NCBI RefSeq assembly: GCF_000336955.1
Contig: NZ_AOLI01000034.1
Coordinates: 8,823-53,862 of the forward strand
DNA: 45,040 nucleotides
Direction: 5' to 3'
Source of the DNA: Haloferax larsenii JCM 13917
GTDB taxonomy: Archaea; Halobacteriota; Halobacteria; Halobacteriales; Haloferacaceae
Of this stretch, positions 31,638 to 38,993 are shown in pieces. Under the pieces are notes generated by a model. It had not been told where the DNA came from. It saw only the letters and a program-made list of their open reading frames with translations, and did no database searches. Every line of letters starts with the position of its first letter. The first letter of the stretch is position 1. The translations under genes and the position numbers were made by a program.

Positions 31638-32564
31638 ATGAAACTCCGACGAGCTATCGGTGCGCTCACTGCCGGTGTCGGTGTCGCTGCTGTCGCGAAC
31701 GCCGCTCTCTCGAAGCGTGCCGGACCCCTCGAACCGCCGCTTTCTGGCGACCACGGAACCTACCGCTGGCGCGGGATGTCCGTCTCGTACGTCGAGGCGG
31801 GCGACACGGACGCCCCGACGCTTGTCCTCCTCCACGGCGTCAACGCCGCCGCGTCGTCGGGCGAATTCCGGGAGGTGTTCGACGACCTCGCCGAGGACTA
31901 CCACGTCGTCGCACCCGACCTGCCCGGATTCGGCCTCTCGGACCGCCCGGCGCTGTACTACTCTGCGACCCTCTACGAGGACTTCGTCGGCGACTTCCTT
32001 TCGGAGTACGACGACCCGGCCGTCCTCGCGTCGTCGCTCACCGCGTCCTACGCTGTCGCGGCGGCCGCCCGCGACGACGTTTCGGTCTCTCGGTTCGTCC
32101 TCGTCTGTCCGTCCGAGCGCGGCGGTCCCGAACCGAAAGAGTGGCTCCGCGAACTCTTCCGCGCACCCGTCGTCGGCCAAGCGGCGTTCAATCTCGTCGC
32201 GTCGCGGCCGTCGATTCGGTACTTCAACGACGACCACGGTTACTACGACTCCTCGAAGGTGAGCGAGGAGTGGGAAGACTACGAGTGGCGGACCGCACAT
32301 CAGGAGGGCGCGCGGTTCGCCCCGGCGTCGTTCATCTCCGGGTATCTGAACTCCGAGATAGACCTCGAAGCGGCCCTCTCTGACCTCGACGTGCCGACGA
32401 CGCTCGTCTGGGGTCGCGAGAGCGACATCACGCCGTTGAAACAGGGTCGAGAGCTCGCAGAGGCGGCAGATTGTACGCTCGTGGTGTTCGACGACGCGAT
32501 GCTCCTGCCCCACGTGGAGTTCCCGGCCGCTTTCGTCGACACGGTCCGCGACGCGCTCGTGTGA
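31638..32564 (+). CDS. alpha/beta-fold hydrolase with membrane anchor
   Basis: A 308-residue alpha/beta hydrolase preceded by a short hydrophobic N-terminus (LTAGVGVAAVANAAL) that may be an anchor. The oxyanion motif LLHGVNAAASS and the PDLPGFGLSDRP loop are clear. The nucleophile elbow is ASSLTAS, a weak version of GxSxG with Ala and Thr in place of the glycines. The acid is probably in GRESDITPL, and the histidine is in LPHVEFPAAF. Substrate is unknown. The following gene starts inside its stop codon (GTGA), so the two are coupled. An AATTAAGG element about 27 bp upstream may be the promoter. Confidence 0.85.
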   Translation: MKLRRAIGALTAGVGVAAVANAALSKRAGPLEPPLSGDHGTYRWRGMSVSYVEAGDTDAPTLVLLHGVNAAASSGEFREVFDDLAEDYHVVAPDLPGFGLSDRPALYYSATLYEDFVGDFLSEYDDPAVLASSLTASYAVAAAARDDVSVSRFVLVCPSERGGPEPKEWLRELFRAPVVGQAAFNLVASRPSIRYFNDDHGYYDSSKVSEEWEDYEWRTAHQEGARFAPASFISGYLNSEIDLEAALSDLDVPTTLVWGRESDITPLKQGRELAEAADCTLVVFDDAMLLPHVEFPAAFVDTVRDALV

Positions 32565-32776
32565 CCGTGTTCGAGGAACTCGCCCTCCTCGACCTCGTGT
32601 CGATTCTCCTCTACGGAGCCATCGGGTTCCTCGCACTCGGCTTTTGGCTGTGGATTGCCGGGTCTCGTCTGTTGGGCTGGCCCTCGCCACGCAACGTTGT
32701 ACAGGAACACGACGCTGCACTCGACCGTGAGACGACACTGGACCGCGATGCGGGGTTTGACCGCGACGCTGAGTAA
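32561..32776 (+). CDS. small single-helix membrane protein with C-terminal hexapeptide repeats
   Basis: A 71-residue protein with one transmembrane helix (VSILLYGAIGFLALGFWLWIAG), a short linker, and an acidic tail made of three six-residue repeats (LDRETT, LDRDAG, FDRDAE) encoded by 18-bp units at 32720-32773. GTG 32561 overlaps the stop of the hydrolase by four bases (GTGA), which I take as decisive for the start. It is probably a membrane partner of the hydrolase. I recognise no family. Confidence 0.72.
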   Translation: MTVFEELALLDLVSILLYGAIGFLALGFWLWIAGSRLLGWPSPRNVVQEHDAALDRETTLDRDAGFDRDAE

Positions 32777-32866
32777 CTGCGATGCAGCGGAATCACGGAG
32801 CGTCGCGACCGAGTGAGCGCCGAAAAAAGCCGGTTTCTGAGACGAGCGGCCGGGTGACCGGGTGGC

Positions 32867-33247
32867 CTACTTGTCGGCCGGTCGGAACACGAGCAGTCTG
32901 TCGCCCGACGTGGCGTTTTCGCCCACGTCGGCCGTGACCTCCATGCCGACGTCGACTGCCGATGGGTCGGCGTCGCGCAACACGCCCGTGAGTCGGACGG
33001 GGCCGAACGACACGATGGCGGTCACGTACGGTGCCTCGTCGGCAAACGTCGGGGCCGGGACGTGAACCTCGGAGTAGGTGACGATTTCGCCCGTCTCCGA
33101 CAGCGGTTCTTCGGTGAGCTCTGACGACCCGCAGTGTGGACACGAGCGCCGAGGCGGGAGCGACCCGTGTCCGTCGGGGCACGCGAGGTAGTAGCCGTCT
33201 CCCTCCGCGATGGCGGCCAGCCACTCGTCGTAGCCAGTGTCTGCCAT
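32867..33247 (-). CDS. DUF35 zinc-ribbon/OB-fold acyl-CoA-associated protein
   Basis: A 126-residue protein. The N-terminal rubredoxin-like zinc ribbon has Cys23, Cys36 and Cys39 plus His27 as possible fourth ligand (CPDGHG...SCPHCG). It is followed by an OB fold (IVTYSEVHVPAPTFADEAPYV). DUF35 proteins bind acyl-CoA and bridge thiolase to a partner such as HMG-CoA synthase in archaea. The ATG overlaps the thiolase stop by one base (TGATG), so the two are stoichiometrically coupled. The expected fourth cysteine is missing, which is common in the family. Confidence 0.88.
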   Translation of the reverse strand: MADTGYDEWLAAIAEGDGYYLACPDGHGSLPPRRSCPHCGSSELTEEPLSETGEIVTYSEVHVPAPTFADEAPYVTAIVSFGPVRLTGVLRDADPSAVDVGMEVTADVGENATSGDRLLVFRPADK

Positions 33248-34413
33248 CAGTTCATCACCTCCAGCACGTGGACGACCGCACTGGACACGGTCCCACCCGC
33301 GTTGTGGGTGACGCCGACTTCCGCATCCGGGACGGCGTCGCTGTTGGCGTGGTCACCGCGCAGGAGCTTCGTCATCTCGACGAGTTGCGCCGTGCCCGTC
33401 GCGCCGACGGGGTGGCCCTTCGCCTTCAGCCCGCCCGAGAGGTTCACCGGGAGGTCGCCGTCGCGGGTCGTCTCGCCGCGGGCGGCAGCACCGATGCCCT
33501 CGCCGGGTTCGTAGAAGCCGAGCGATTCGAGTGCCAGCACTTCAGCGATGGTGAAGCAGTCGTGGACTTCCGCTACGTCGACATCGTCGGGCGAGATACC
33601 GGCGTCCGCGTAGGCCATCTCAGCAGCCTTCGTCGCGGCGGGCGTCTGTGCGACGTATTCGCGGTCCTGAAGCGCGGCCTTGTCGCCGCCCTGTCCGGTT
33701 CCGGTGACAGAGACTGGCGCGTCGATGCCGTGTTTGTCGGCGTACTCGCCGCTGACGAGGACGATGGCGCTCGCCCCGTCGGTGATGGGACAGGCGTCGT
33801 AGAGGTGCAGCGGGTCGGCGACGACGGGGCTTTCGAGGGCGTCGTCGAGCGTGATTTCGCGGTGGAACTGCGCGTACTCGTTTTTCATCGCGTTAGCGTG
33901 GTTCTTCACCGCGATGTGGGCGAGGTCCTCGTTGTCGCCGCCGAACTCGTCGAAGTAGGCGCGGGCCATAAGCGCGTACGCACCTGGGAAGGTGACGCCC
34001 GCGCGGACTTCGAACAACTCGTCGGCTGCGATGGCCAGCGATTGGGTGACCTTCGCAGTCCCGAGGTTGTTCATCCGTTCCATTCCACCGGCGAGGACGA
34101 CGTCTGCGCCGCCGCCTCGAATCGTCTGGACGGCCTGCCGGAAGGCGACGCCGGCGGATGCACACGCTTGTTCGTATCGCGTCGAGGGACACTCCAGCCC
34201 CGCGGCCTCGGCCATCACGGGCCCTTGGTGGCCCTGCGACTCGGCCAGTTCTCCCATGAAGTTCCCGTAGAAGATGCTGTCGTAGTCGTCACGAGAGACA
34301 CCGGACTCGTCCCGGGCGGCGAGCGCTGCCTCGGCAAACAGGTCTCGACCGGTCCGCTCGGGGTGGTTCCCGAACTTGGTCAATCCCACACCGGCGATTC
34401 GCACGTCTTTCAT
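33247..34413 (-). CDS. thiolase (acetyl-CoA C-acyltransferase family, SCP-x-like)
   Basis: A 388-residue thiolase-fold enzyme. The acylated nucleophile is Cys84 (YEQACASAG). The catalytic His motifs are EVHDCFTIAE and KAKGHPVGATG, and the C-terminal HNAGG replaces the usual second Cys motif, as in SCP-x type archaeal thiolases. It condenses or cleaves acyl-CoAs, and with DUF35 it forms the complex seen in archaeal acetoacetyl-CoA/HMG-CoA synthesis. No HMG-CoA synthase is adjacent, so a role in fatty-acid or other CoA metabolism is equally possible. Start is ATG 34413. The cap and dimer regions have normal length. Confidence 0.9.
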   Translation of the reverse strand: MKDVRIAGVGLTKFGNHPERTGRDLFAEAALAARDESGVSRDDYDSIFYGNFMGELAESQGHQGPVMAEAAGLECPSTRYEQACASAGVAFRQAVQTIRGGGADVVLAGGMERMNNLGTAKVTQSLAIAADELFEVRAGVTFPGAYALMARAYFDEFGGDNEDLAHIAVKNHANAMKNEYAQFHREITLDDALESPVVADPLHLYDACPITDGASAIVLVSGEYADKHGIDAPVSVTGTGQGGDKAALQDREYVAQTPAATKAAEMAYADAGISPDDVDVAEVHDCFTIAEVLALESLGFYEPGEGIGAAARGETTRDGDLPVNLSGGLKAKGHPVGATGTAQLVEMTKLLRGDHANSDAVPDAEVGVTHNAGGTVSSAVVHVLEVMN

Positions 34414-34557
34414 GGATTATTGTACGTGATAGATGGCCCTTGAACTTGCCGTTACTCTGTAAACGTCCAGCCGACCGGCGGATACTAACGAGCACACTGC
34501 TCTAACGCGCGGTGGCCGGCGCTCGCGCCGAAAACCCACCCGACTGCGCCGCCATCG

Positions 34558-34570
34558 CAAAAATTACCCC
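34558..34570 (+). promoter_or_regulatory. TATA-like region of the M28 peptidase gene
   Basis: CAAAAATTACCCC, centred about 28 bp before ATG 34592. Confidence 0.45.
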
Positions 34571-34591
34571 CCGACCGCGTGACCTGCGCGT

Positions 34592-35899
34592 ATGAGTGAC
34601 TGGATTGGTGATACCTTCACGAGCGACGTCGGCTGGACGCACCTCGAACGCTTGGTCGACATCGGCAATCGGATGGCCGGGTCGCCCGGCGAGCGCGAGG
34701 CGATGGAGGCGACGCGCGACGCCCTCGAATCTGTCGGCGCGCGCAACGCCCACATCGACTCGTTCGACATTCAGGGCTGGGAACGCGGCGACAGCGCCAT
34801 CTTCGCACACAACACGACACAGGAGTGTATCGCGCTCCCGCGCAGCCCCTCCGAAACCGCGACGGGCGAACTCGTCGACCTCGGCTACGGGCTTCCGGAA
34901 GACTTCGACCGCGACCTCTCGGGCAAGGTCGTCGTCGTCTCTTCGACCGTTCCCGACCACTACGACCGCTTCATCCACCGCCGAGAGAAGTACTACTACG
35001 CGGTCGAGGCCGGTGCAGAGGCGTTCGTCTTCGCCAACCACGTCCCCGGTCAACTCCCGCCAACCGGAAGCGTCGGTACCGCGGAGGCACCAATCGGTGA
35101 CATCCCGGCCGTCGGCGTGAGCAAGGAAGTCGGTGCGCGACTCGGTCGCCGGTTCGAGGGCGAGGAAGTCACCGTGGAAGTGACCTGTGAGACACCAGCG
35201 ACCGACAGCGGGAACGTCCACGCGGAACTCGGCCCCGACACCGACGAGGAAGTACTCGTCACGAGCCACCTCGACGCCCACGACATCGCGGAGGGGGCGA
35301 TGGACAACGGCGCTGGCACCGCGATGGTCGTCGAACTCGCCCGCGCACTCGCCACCCGCGAGGACGAACTCGAAACGCGCGTCCGATTCGTCTGCTTCGG
35401 CTCCGAAGAAGTCGGTCTCGTCGGCTCCGAACACGAGGCGACGCGACTGGGCGACGACCGTGAAAACGTGAAAGCCATCGTCAACAACGACGGCGTCGTC
35501 GCCGGGCGGACGCTCAAACTCCACACCCACGGCTTCGACGAACTCGAAGCGACGGTCCAGACGGTCGAAGACCGCTTCGACCACGACATCTCGACGATTC
35601 CGGAGCAACTCCCGCACAGCGACCACTGGCCGTTCGTCGCCTACGGCGTTCCCGCCTTCATGGTCGGCAGCGAGCGCGAAGGACGTGGACGCGGTTGGGG
35701 GCACACCCACGCCGACACCATCGAAAAACTCGAATCGCGGACGCTCCGCGAGCAGGCGATTCTCCTCACCGAACTCACCGTCGAACTCGCACGCGAGGAC
35801 CGCGAGATTCCCCACGTCGACCCCGACGACATCGCCGCGGCGCTGGAAGACGAAGACCAAGCCGAGGGGATGAAGGTCACCGGCGACTGGCCGTTCTAA
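34592..35899 (+). CDS. M28 family zinc aminopeptidase with PA domain
   Basis: A 435-residue co-catalytic dizinc peptidase. The zinc ligands and catalytic acids are visible: SHLDAHD (His226), AMDNGAG (Asp238, bridging), FGSEEVGLVG (catalytic Glu and ligand Glu), NNDG and a final histidine in GHTHADT. A protease-associated domain is inserted at about 85-200 (SGKVVVVSSTVPDHYDRF to VGVSKEVG). No signal peptide is found, so it probably acts in the cytoplasm. Together with the S9 and M42 genes it forms a loose group of peptide-trimming enzymes in this region, but they are not in one operon. Confidence 0.92.
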   Translation: MSDWIGDTFTSDVGWTHLERLVDIGNRMAGSPGEREAMEATRDALESVGARNAHIDSFDIQGWERGDSAIFAHNTTQECIALPRSPSETATGELVDLGYGLPEDFDRDLSGKVVVVSSTVPDHYDRFIHRREKYYYAVEAGAEAFVFANHVPGQLPPTGSVGTAEAPIGDIPAVGVSKEVGARLGRRFEGEEVTVEVTCETPATDSGNVHAELGPDTDEEVLVTSHLDAHDIAEGAMDNGAGTAMVVELARALATREDELETRVRFVCFGSEEVGLVGSEHEATRLGDDRENVKAIVNNDGVVAGRTLKLHTHGFDELEATVQTVEDRFDHDISTIPEQLPHSDHWPFVAYGVPAFMVGSEREGRGRGWGHTHADTIEKLESRTLREQAILLTELTVELAREDREIPHVDPDDIAAALEDEDQAEGMKVTGDWPF

Positions 35900-35947
35900 C
35901 GACCGCGACTGTGCTCCCTCGCGCCGTTCGGTTCGAACCACGAGGGC

Positions 35948-35954
35948 TTTTATT
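35948..35954 (+). promoter_or_regulatory. TATA box upstream of the leader ORF and NAD-kinase-like gene
   Basis: TTTTATT, centred about 26 bp before the ATG at 35977, the position expected for a leaderless transcript beginning at that leader ORF. Confidence 0.55.
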
Positions 35955-35976
35955 CGGGGCGGCGTAGCACGTGACG

Positions 35977-36012
35977 ATGCGCAAGGGCCGTGCCGCAGGA
36001 GGGCGGCGATGA
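35977..36012 (+). CDS. 11-codon leader ORF overlapping the NAD-kinase-like start
   Basis: ATG 35977 to TGA 36012 encodes MRKGRAAGGRR. Its TGA overlaps the ATG of the next gene (ATGA at 36009-36012). The sequence AGGAGGG (35997-36003) inside it is a strong Shine-Dalgarno for that ATG, 6 nt away. The TATA box places the transcript start at or near this leader ATG. It looks like a leaderless mini-gene that couples translation to the downstream gene. Whether the peptide acts or the codons serve only as a ribosome feeder is unknown. Confidence 0.5.
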   Translation: MRKGRAAGGRR

Positions 36013-36764
36013 GACTCGCCGTTACCGGTGACGAGTCGGTCGTCGGGGCGATTCGAGCCACTGGTGCGACGGTGGTCGACCCCGACGAAGCGACGAGTAG
36101 CGATATCGTCGTCGCGGTCGGCGAGGAAGCGGTCGTCGACGCCGCACTGGACTCGTCCGCCCCGGTGCTTCCGGTCGATTGCGGCACGCCGTGGTCGGTC
36201 CCGCGTCGCGTCCTCGGCGACACCGTGGACTCGCTTCTCGCAGGAGACATTCGAGCGGTCGACCACCCGATACTCTCTGTCGGTGTTGGCGACGACCACG
36301 TCGGGCGGGCGCTGTTCGACGTCATGCTCGTCACCAGCGAACCGGCGCGAATCTCGGAGTACGCGGTTGCCCACCGACGACGGGGTGAGTCAGTCCTGAA
36401 CGACCACGACGAGAACAACCGCGACGTGGCGGCCGACGCGACTGCGGTATCAGGCGAGTGGCGAGTCGCCGACGAGTTCCGCGCCGACGGTGTCGTCGTC
36501 GCCTCGCCGCTCGGGAGTAGCGGCTACGCCCGTGCTGCGGGTGGGTCCGTCGTCGGCGTCGGCGCGGGGCTCAGCGTCGTGCCTGTGTCGCCCTACGCGA
36601 CCCGGACCGACTCGTGGGTGTTCGACCCGCCGCTTCGCCTCTCGGTCGAACGCGACGACGCCCCCGTCTCGCTCGTCGTCGACGACACGGTCGCCCGTCC
36701 CGTCGCCCCGCACGAATCAGTCGTCGTCGAAGTCGTCGAAACGGCGTCGCTCCTCGTCGGCTAA
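36009..36764 (+). CDS. NAD-kinase-like protein with degenerate active site
   Basis: A 251-residue protein whose C-terminal half has the NAD kinase substrate motif as VVVASPLGSSGYARAAGG (162-179; compare TPTGSTAY with GGP) and the following beta-sandwich with VVPVSPYATR. The N-terminal nucleotide motif GGDGT, with its catalytic Asp, is absent. The matching position reads VVAVGEEAVVDAA (34-46). The Rossmann half is also short. It may bind NAD or a related ligand without phosphorylating it. A genuine NAD kinase would be expected elsewhere in the genome. Translation begins at ATG 36009 with a strong ribosome-binding site inside an 11-codon leader ORF. Confidence 0.7.
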   Translation: MRLAVTGDESVVGAIRATGATVVDPDEATSSDIVVAVGEEAVVDAALDSSAPVLPVDCGTPWSVPRRVLGDTVDSLLAGDIRAVDHPILSVGVGDDHVGRALFDVMLVTSEPARISEYAVAHRRRGESVLNDHDENNRDVAADATAVSGEWRVADEFRADGVVVASPLGSSGYARAAGGSVVGVGAGLSVVPVSPYATRTDSWVFDPPLRLSVERDDAPVSLVVDDTVARPVAPHESVVVEVVETASLLVG

Positions 36765-36824
36765 CTGAGGCGCTTCGAGGCGTTCGCCGCACGCGCCGCG
36801 CTCGCCTGCGTATTCGAGTCTCTA

Positions 36825-36890
36825 CTGGCACGCTACTCTTACCGGCACGCTACTCTTACCAGCACACTACGCTACAGCACGCTATCGGCA
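36825..36890. repeat. 17-bp tandem repeat, about four copies
   Basis: 36825-36841 and 36842-36858 are near-identical (GGCACGCTACTCTTA). 36859-36874 and 36875-36890 are diverged copies. The array lies in the 180-bp gap between two convergent genes, 61 bp past the NAD-kinase-like stop. Confidence 0.75.
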
Positions 36891-36944
36891 GCTACCGCAC
36901 ACTCGTCGCTGCGGACTTCGAAGAGAAAACGACCGACGCGGGGC

Positions 36945-37388
36945 TCAGATGACGGCGTTCCAGACGTCGGCGATGAGGAAGAAGAGGCTCTGGTACGCGG
37001 CGTACAGAAGCACGATTGCCGACGCCGTGAGGCCACCGTTCGGTCGGTCGAGCGGACGACCGTTCCGCGCTTCGACCTTGCGGGCTTCGAACTCGAAGAA
37101 GTCGGTGAGGAACATCCCGAGGACGAGGACGGTCAGCACCATCCCGCCGTGCGGTTCGAGGAGCAAGAAGAGAAACGACGTGACGACGAGCGCGCCGCTC
37201 GTCAGCGTGTGCGGCAGGTACCGCGAGAGCGCCTCTTCGCCACCTTCCTCCGCTTGTCGAACGTGTGCCTTGTGTCCGAGGAAACGGGTCGCCAGGTTTG
37301 CCACCACGAGCGCGAGCGCGATGTGAGGCACAACCGGTTCGACCGCCGCCAACTGGTCGAGCGGGACGAGGAACTGTAGTGGTTGCAT
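36945..37388 (-). CDS. bc-cluster membrane protein (haloarchaeal, 147 aa)
   Basis: A 147-residue protein with four transmembrane helices (IALALVVANLATRFLG, LTSGALVVTSFLFLLL, MVLTVLVLGMFLTDFF, TASAIVLLYAAYQSLFFLI). It is the last gene of the petB/petD cluster. In Haloferax annotation this position is, from memory, a DUF7313-type protein. The conserved FFEFEARKVEARNGRPL loop between helices is cytosolic or external by prediction only. It is likely an accessory or assembly subunit of the cytochrome bc complex, based on gene order. No heme-binding motif is evident. A gap of 130 bp separates it from the previous gene. Confidence 0.72.
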   Translation of the reverse strand: MQPLQFLVPLDQLAAVEPVVPHIALALVVANLATRFLGHKAHVRQAEEGGEEALSRYLPHTLTSGALVVTSFLFLLLEPHGGMVLTVLVLGMFLTDFFEFEARKVEARNGRPLDRPNGGLTASAIVLLYAAYQSLFFLIADVWNAVI

Positions 37389-37518
37389 ACAGGATTCTCA
37401 GAGCGAGACTCATTAGAGTTTTTCCAATCAGTCGCGGTTCACCGACGCGAAAGCAGCCGCTATCTTGAGGGCGTTCTTATACACCGAGAGAAGAAAGACG
37501 AAAAAGACCGCGTGGTTC

Positions 37519-37800
37519 TTACTGTGCGTTCTTCCGCTCTTCGAGGGCGTCCATCACCTGGCGACCGGCCGGGATGAGGACCCAGAACGTGAGCGTCCCG
37601 AGCAGCGCGAACCAGAGGAACGCGTCCATCAGGGTGATGCCGATGAGGTTGAAGATTCCCTCTGTCGCCCCGGACTGAAGCGGCTCGATGAGCTGCTCCG
37701 TGCTCTCGAAACTGCTCGTCCGGTACCACGACGCAAGCACCATCCACGCGAGACCGGCCCCGGTCAGGATACCAAGCCCTTTGATGAATTCGTCAGCCAT
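37519..37800 (-). CDS. bc-cluster small membrane protein (93 aa)
   Basis: A 93-residue protein with two transmembrane helices (GILTGAGLAWMVLASW and DAFLWFALLGTLTFWVLIPAG) and a basic/acidic C-terminal tail. From memory it corresponds to a DUF7314-type family conserved next to haloarchaeal petB/petD. I used ATG 37800 (MADEFIKGLG), which overlaps the preceding gene's end by 8 bp. A longer frame from 37851 would run well into that gene. It is a probable accessory subunit of the quinol-oxidising complex. Confidence 0.75.
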   Translation of the reverse strand: MADEFIKGLGILTGAGLAWMVLASWYRTSSFESTEQLIEPLQSGATEGIFNLIGITLMDAFLWFALLGTLTFWVLIPAGRQVMDALEERKNAQ

Positions 37801-38179
37801 TGTTCGAATCTTCGCCGGAGTCCTCTTGAGACTTTCCCATTCCACGAGCACGGAACCGAGTCCCGAGTGTGTACACTACCGCCCCGAACGCGATACTCGT
37901 CAGTCCGATGACGGCGAAGACCGTACTCAGGATTCCGTCCGCAACGCCGACACCTACGGCCTGAAACAGACTCGCCGTGAGCGACCGCAGCGCGCTCACT
38001 TGCAGCGTCGCTGCGTCGAGAAAGACGAATCCGAGGACGACGGCGACGACGGCGATGAGCGTCGAGAAGACGGTTATCGTCTTGTAGAGCCGCATCGGAA
38101 CGACGATATCGCGGCGACCACGACGGGACGCACCGCCGTCCGTGGCCTCGGTTCGACTGGTCGCGTCGCTATCTGTCAT
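37793..38179 (-). CDS. bc-cluster membrane protein (128 aa)
   Basis: A 128-residue protein: a charged N-terminus (about 25 residues) followed by two transmembrane helices (ITVFSTLIAVVAVVLGFVFL and GILSTVFAVIGLTSIAFGAVVYTLG), then a short Gly/Ser/Asp tail. From memory it is a DUF7315-type haloarchaeal family. Only 39 bp separate it from the petD stop, and it overlaps the next gene by 8 bp. Gene order suggests a structural or assembly part of the cytochrome bc complex. No cofactor motif is visible. Confidence 0.75.
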   Translation of the reverse strand: MTDSDATSRTEATDGGASRRGRRDIVVPMRLYKTITVFSTLIAVVAVVLGFVFLDAATLQVSALRSLTASLFQAVGVGVADGILSTVFAVIGLTSIAFGAVVYTLGTRFRARGMGKSQEDSGEDSNNG

Positions 38180-38218
38180 TGGTGACTCTACGAAGGGATA
38201 GTTGGTAGTGGTTCCGCT

Positions 38219-38983
38219 CTATTTCGGCGGACGAAGCCGGTAGTAGCGGCGGTTGAGGTCGAACATGTAGCCCTCACGCATCGTCTTGAGCACCGCGTAG
38301 GTGATGGTCCCGAAGACGATGGGGAGCAGGAACGTCAGGTCGAACAGCAGGTCAACGTTCATCGGCATGAGGTTCTTGACTGCCAACAGCGAGATGGTCA
38401 TCGCGAAGACCACGCCCGAGATGCCGATTGCCGCCCAGAGCGGTTCTTCGACGGGACGCCGCGCGCTTCCTTTGTTGAGGAAGGGGACGATGGCGATGAA
38501 GCCGACGACCACACCGTTCGCGAGAACGCCGTAGGTACGGTCGGCCATGATTTTCTGCCCGCCGAGGATGGCGAGTTCGGGGTTCAGCGGGTTGAGCTTG
38601 AGCAGCCCGAACGACCAGTAGAGGTACCAGTCGGGCAGGATAATCGCCGGCGTCTGACTCGGGTTCGCGGGCGCGCCGATGTGTGGTGGCATCGTCGCCG
38701 CGAGGAACAGAATCATTCCGACGAAGAACGACGCAATCGAGAGGTTCCGAACCGTCTCGTGTGGCCACGTCGGGAACGCGAGCACGTCGCGCTCGACGTA
38801 GTCGGACTCCGTGCGGAGGTCCTGATCTTCACGCCGGGAGCGCTCGAAGTACTCGTACGTCAGTCGGGACAGCCCAGTCTTTCGAGCCTTGCGCTCGCTC
38901 CACGTGGGCGTCTCGTTGTCCGGGGCGACGATGCCCCCGCCGTCCGTTCGAACTTCCTTGGGTTGGGATTCGTTGTCGCTCAT
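38219..38983 (-). CDS. petD: cytochrome b C-terminal domain subunit
   Basis: A 254-residue subunit that completes split cytochrome b. A charged N-terminal part of about 75 residues is followed by transmembrane helices, with the quinol-oxidation-site motif PDWY at 117-120 (PEWY in most organisms). I prefer ATG 38983 because AGGTGAT just upstream matches the Shine-Dalgarno complement. A GTG at 38992 would add three residues. It forms the Qo site with PetB. A second copy with about 90 percent identity in the last 120 residues sits at the left end of the window, on the opposite strand. Confidence 0.93.
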   Translation of the reverse strand: MSDNESQPKEVRTDGGGIVAPDNETPTWSERKARKTGLSRLTYEYFERSRREDQDLRTESDYVERDVLAFPTWPHETVRNLSIASFFVGMILFLAATMPPHIGAPANPSQTPAIILPDWYLYWSFGLLKLNPLNPELAILGGQKIMADRTYGVLANGVVVGFIAIVPFLNKGSARRPVEEPLWAAIGISGVVFAMTISLLAVKNLMPMNVDLLFDLTFLLPIVFGTITYAVLKTMREGYMFDLNRRYYRLRPPK

Positions 38984-38993
38984 TTCTATCACC

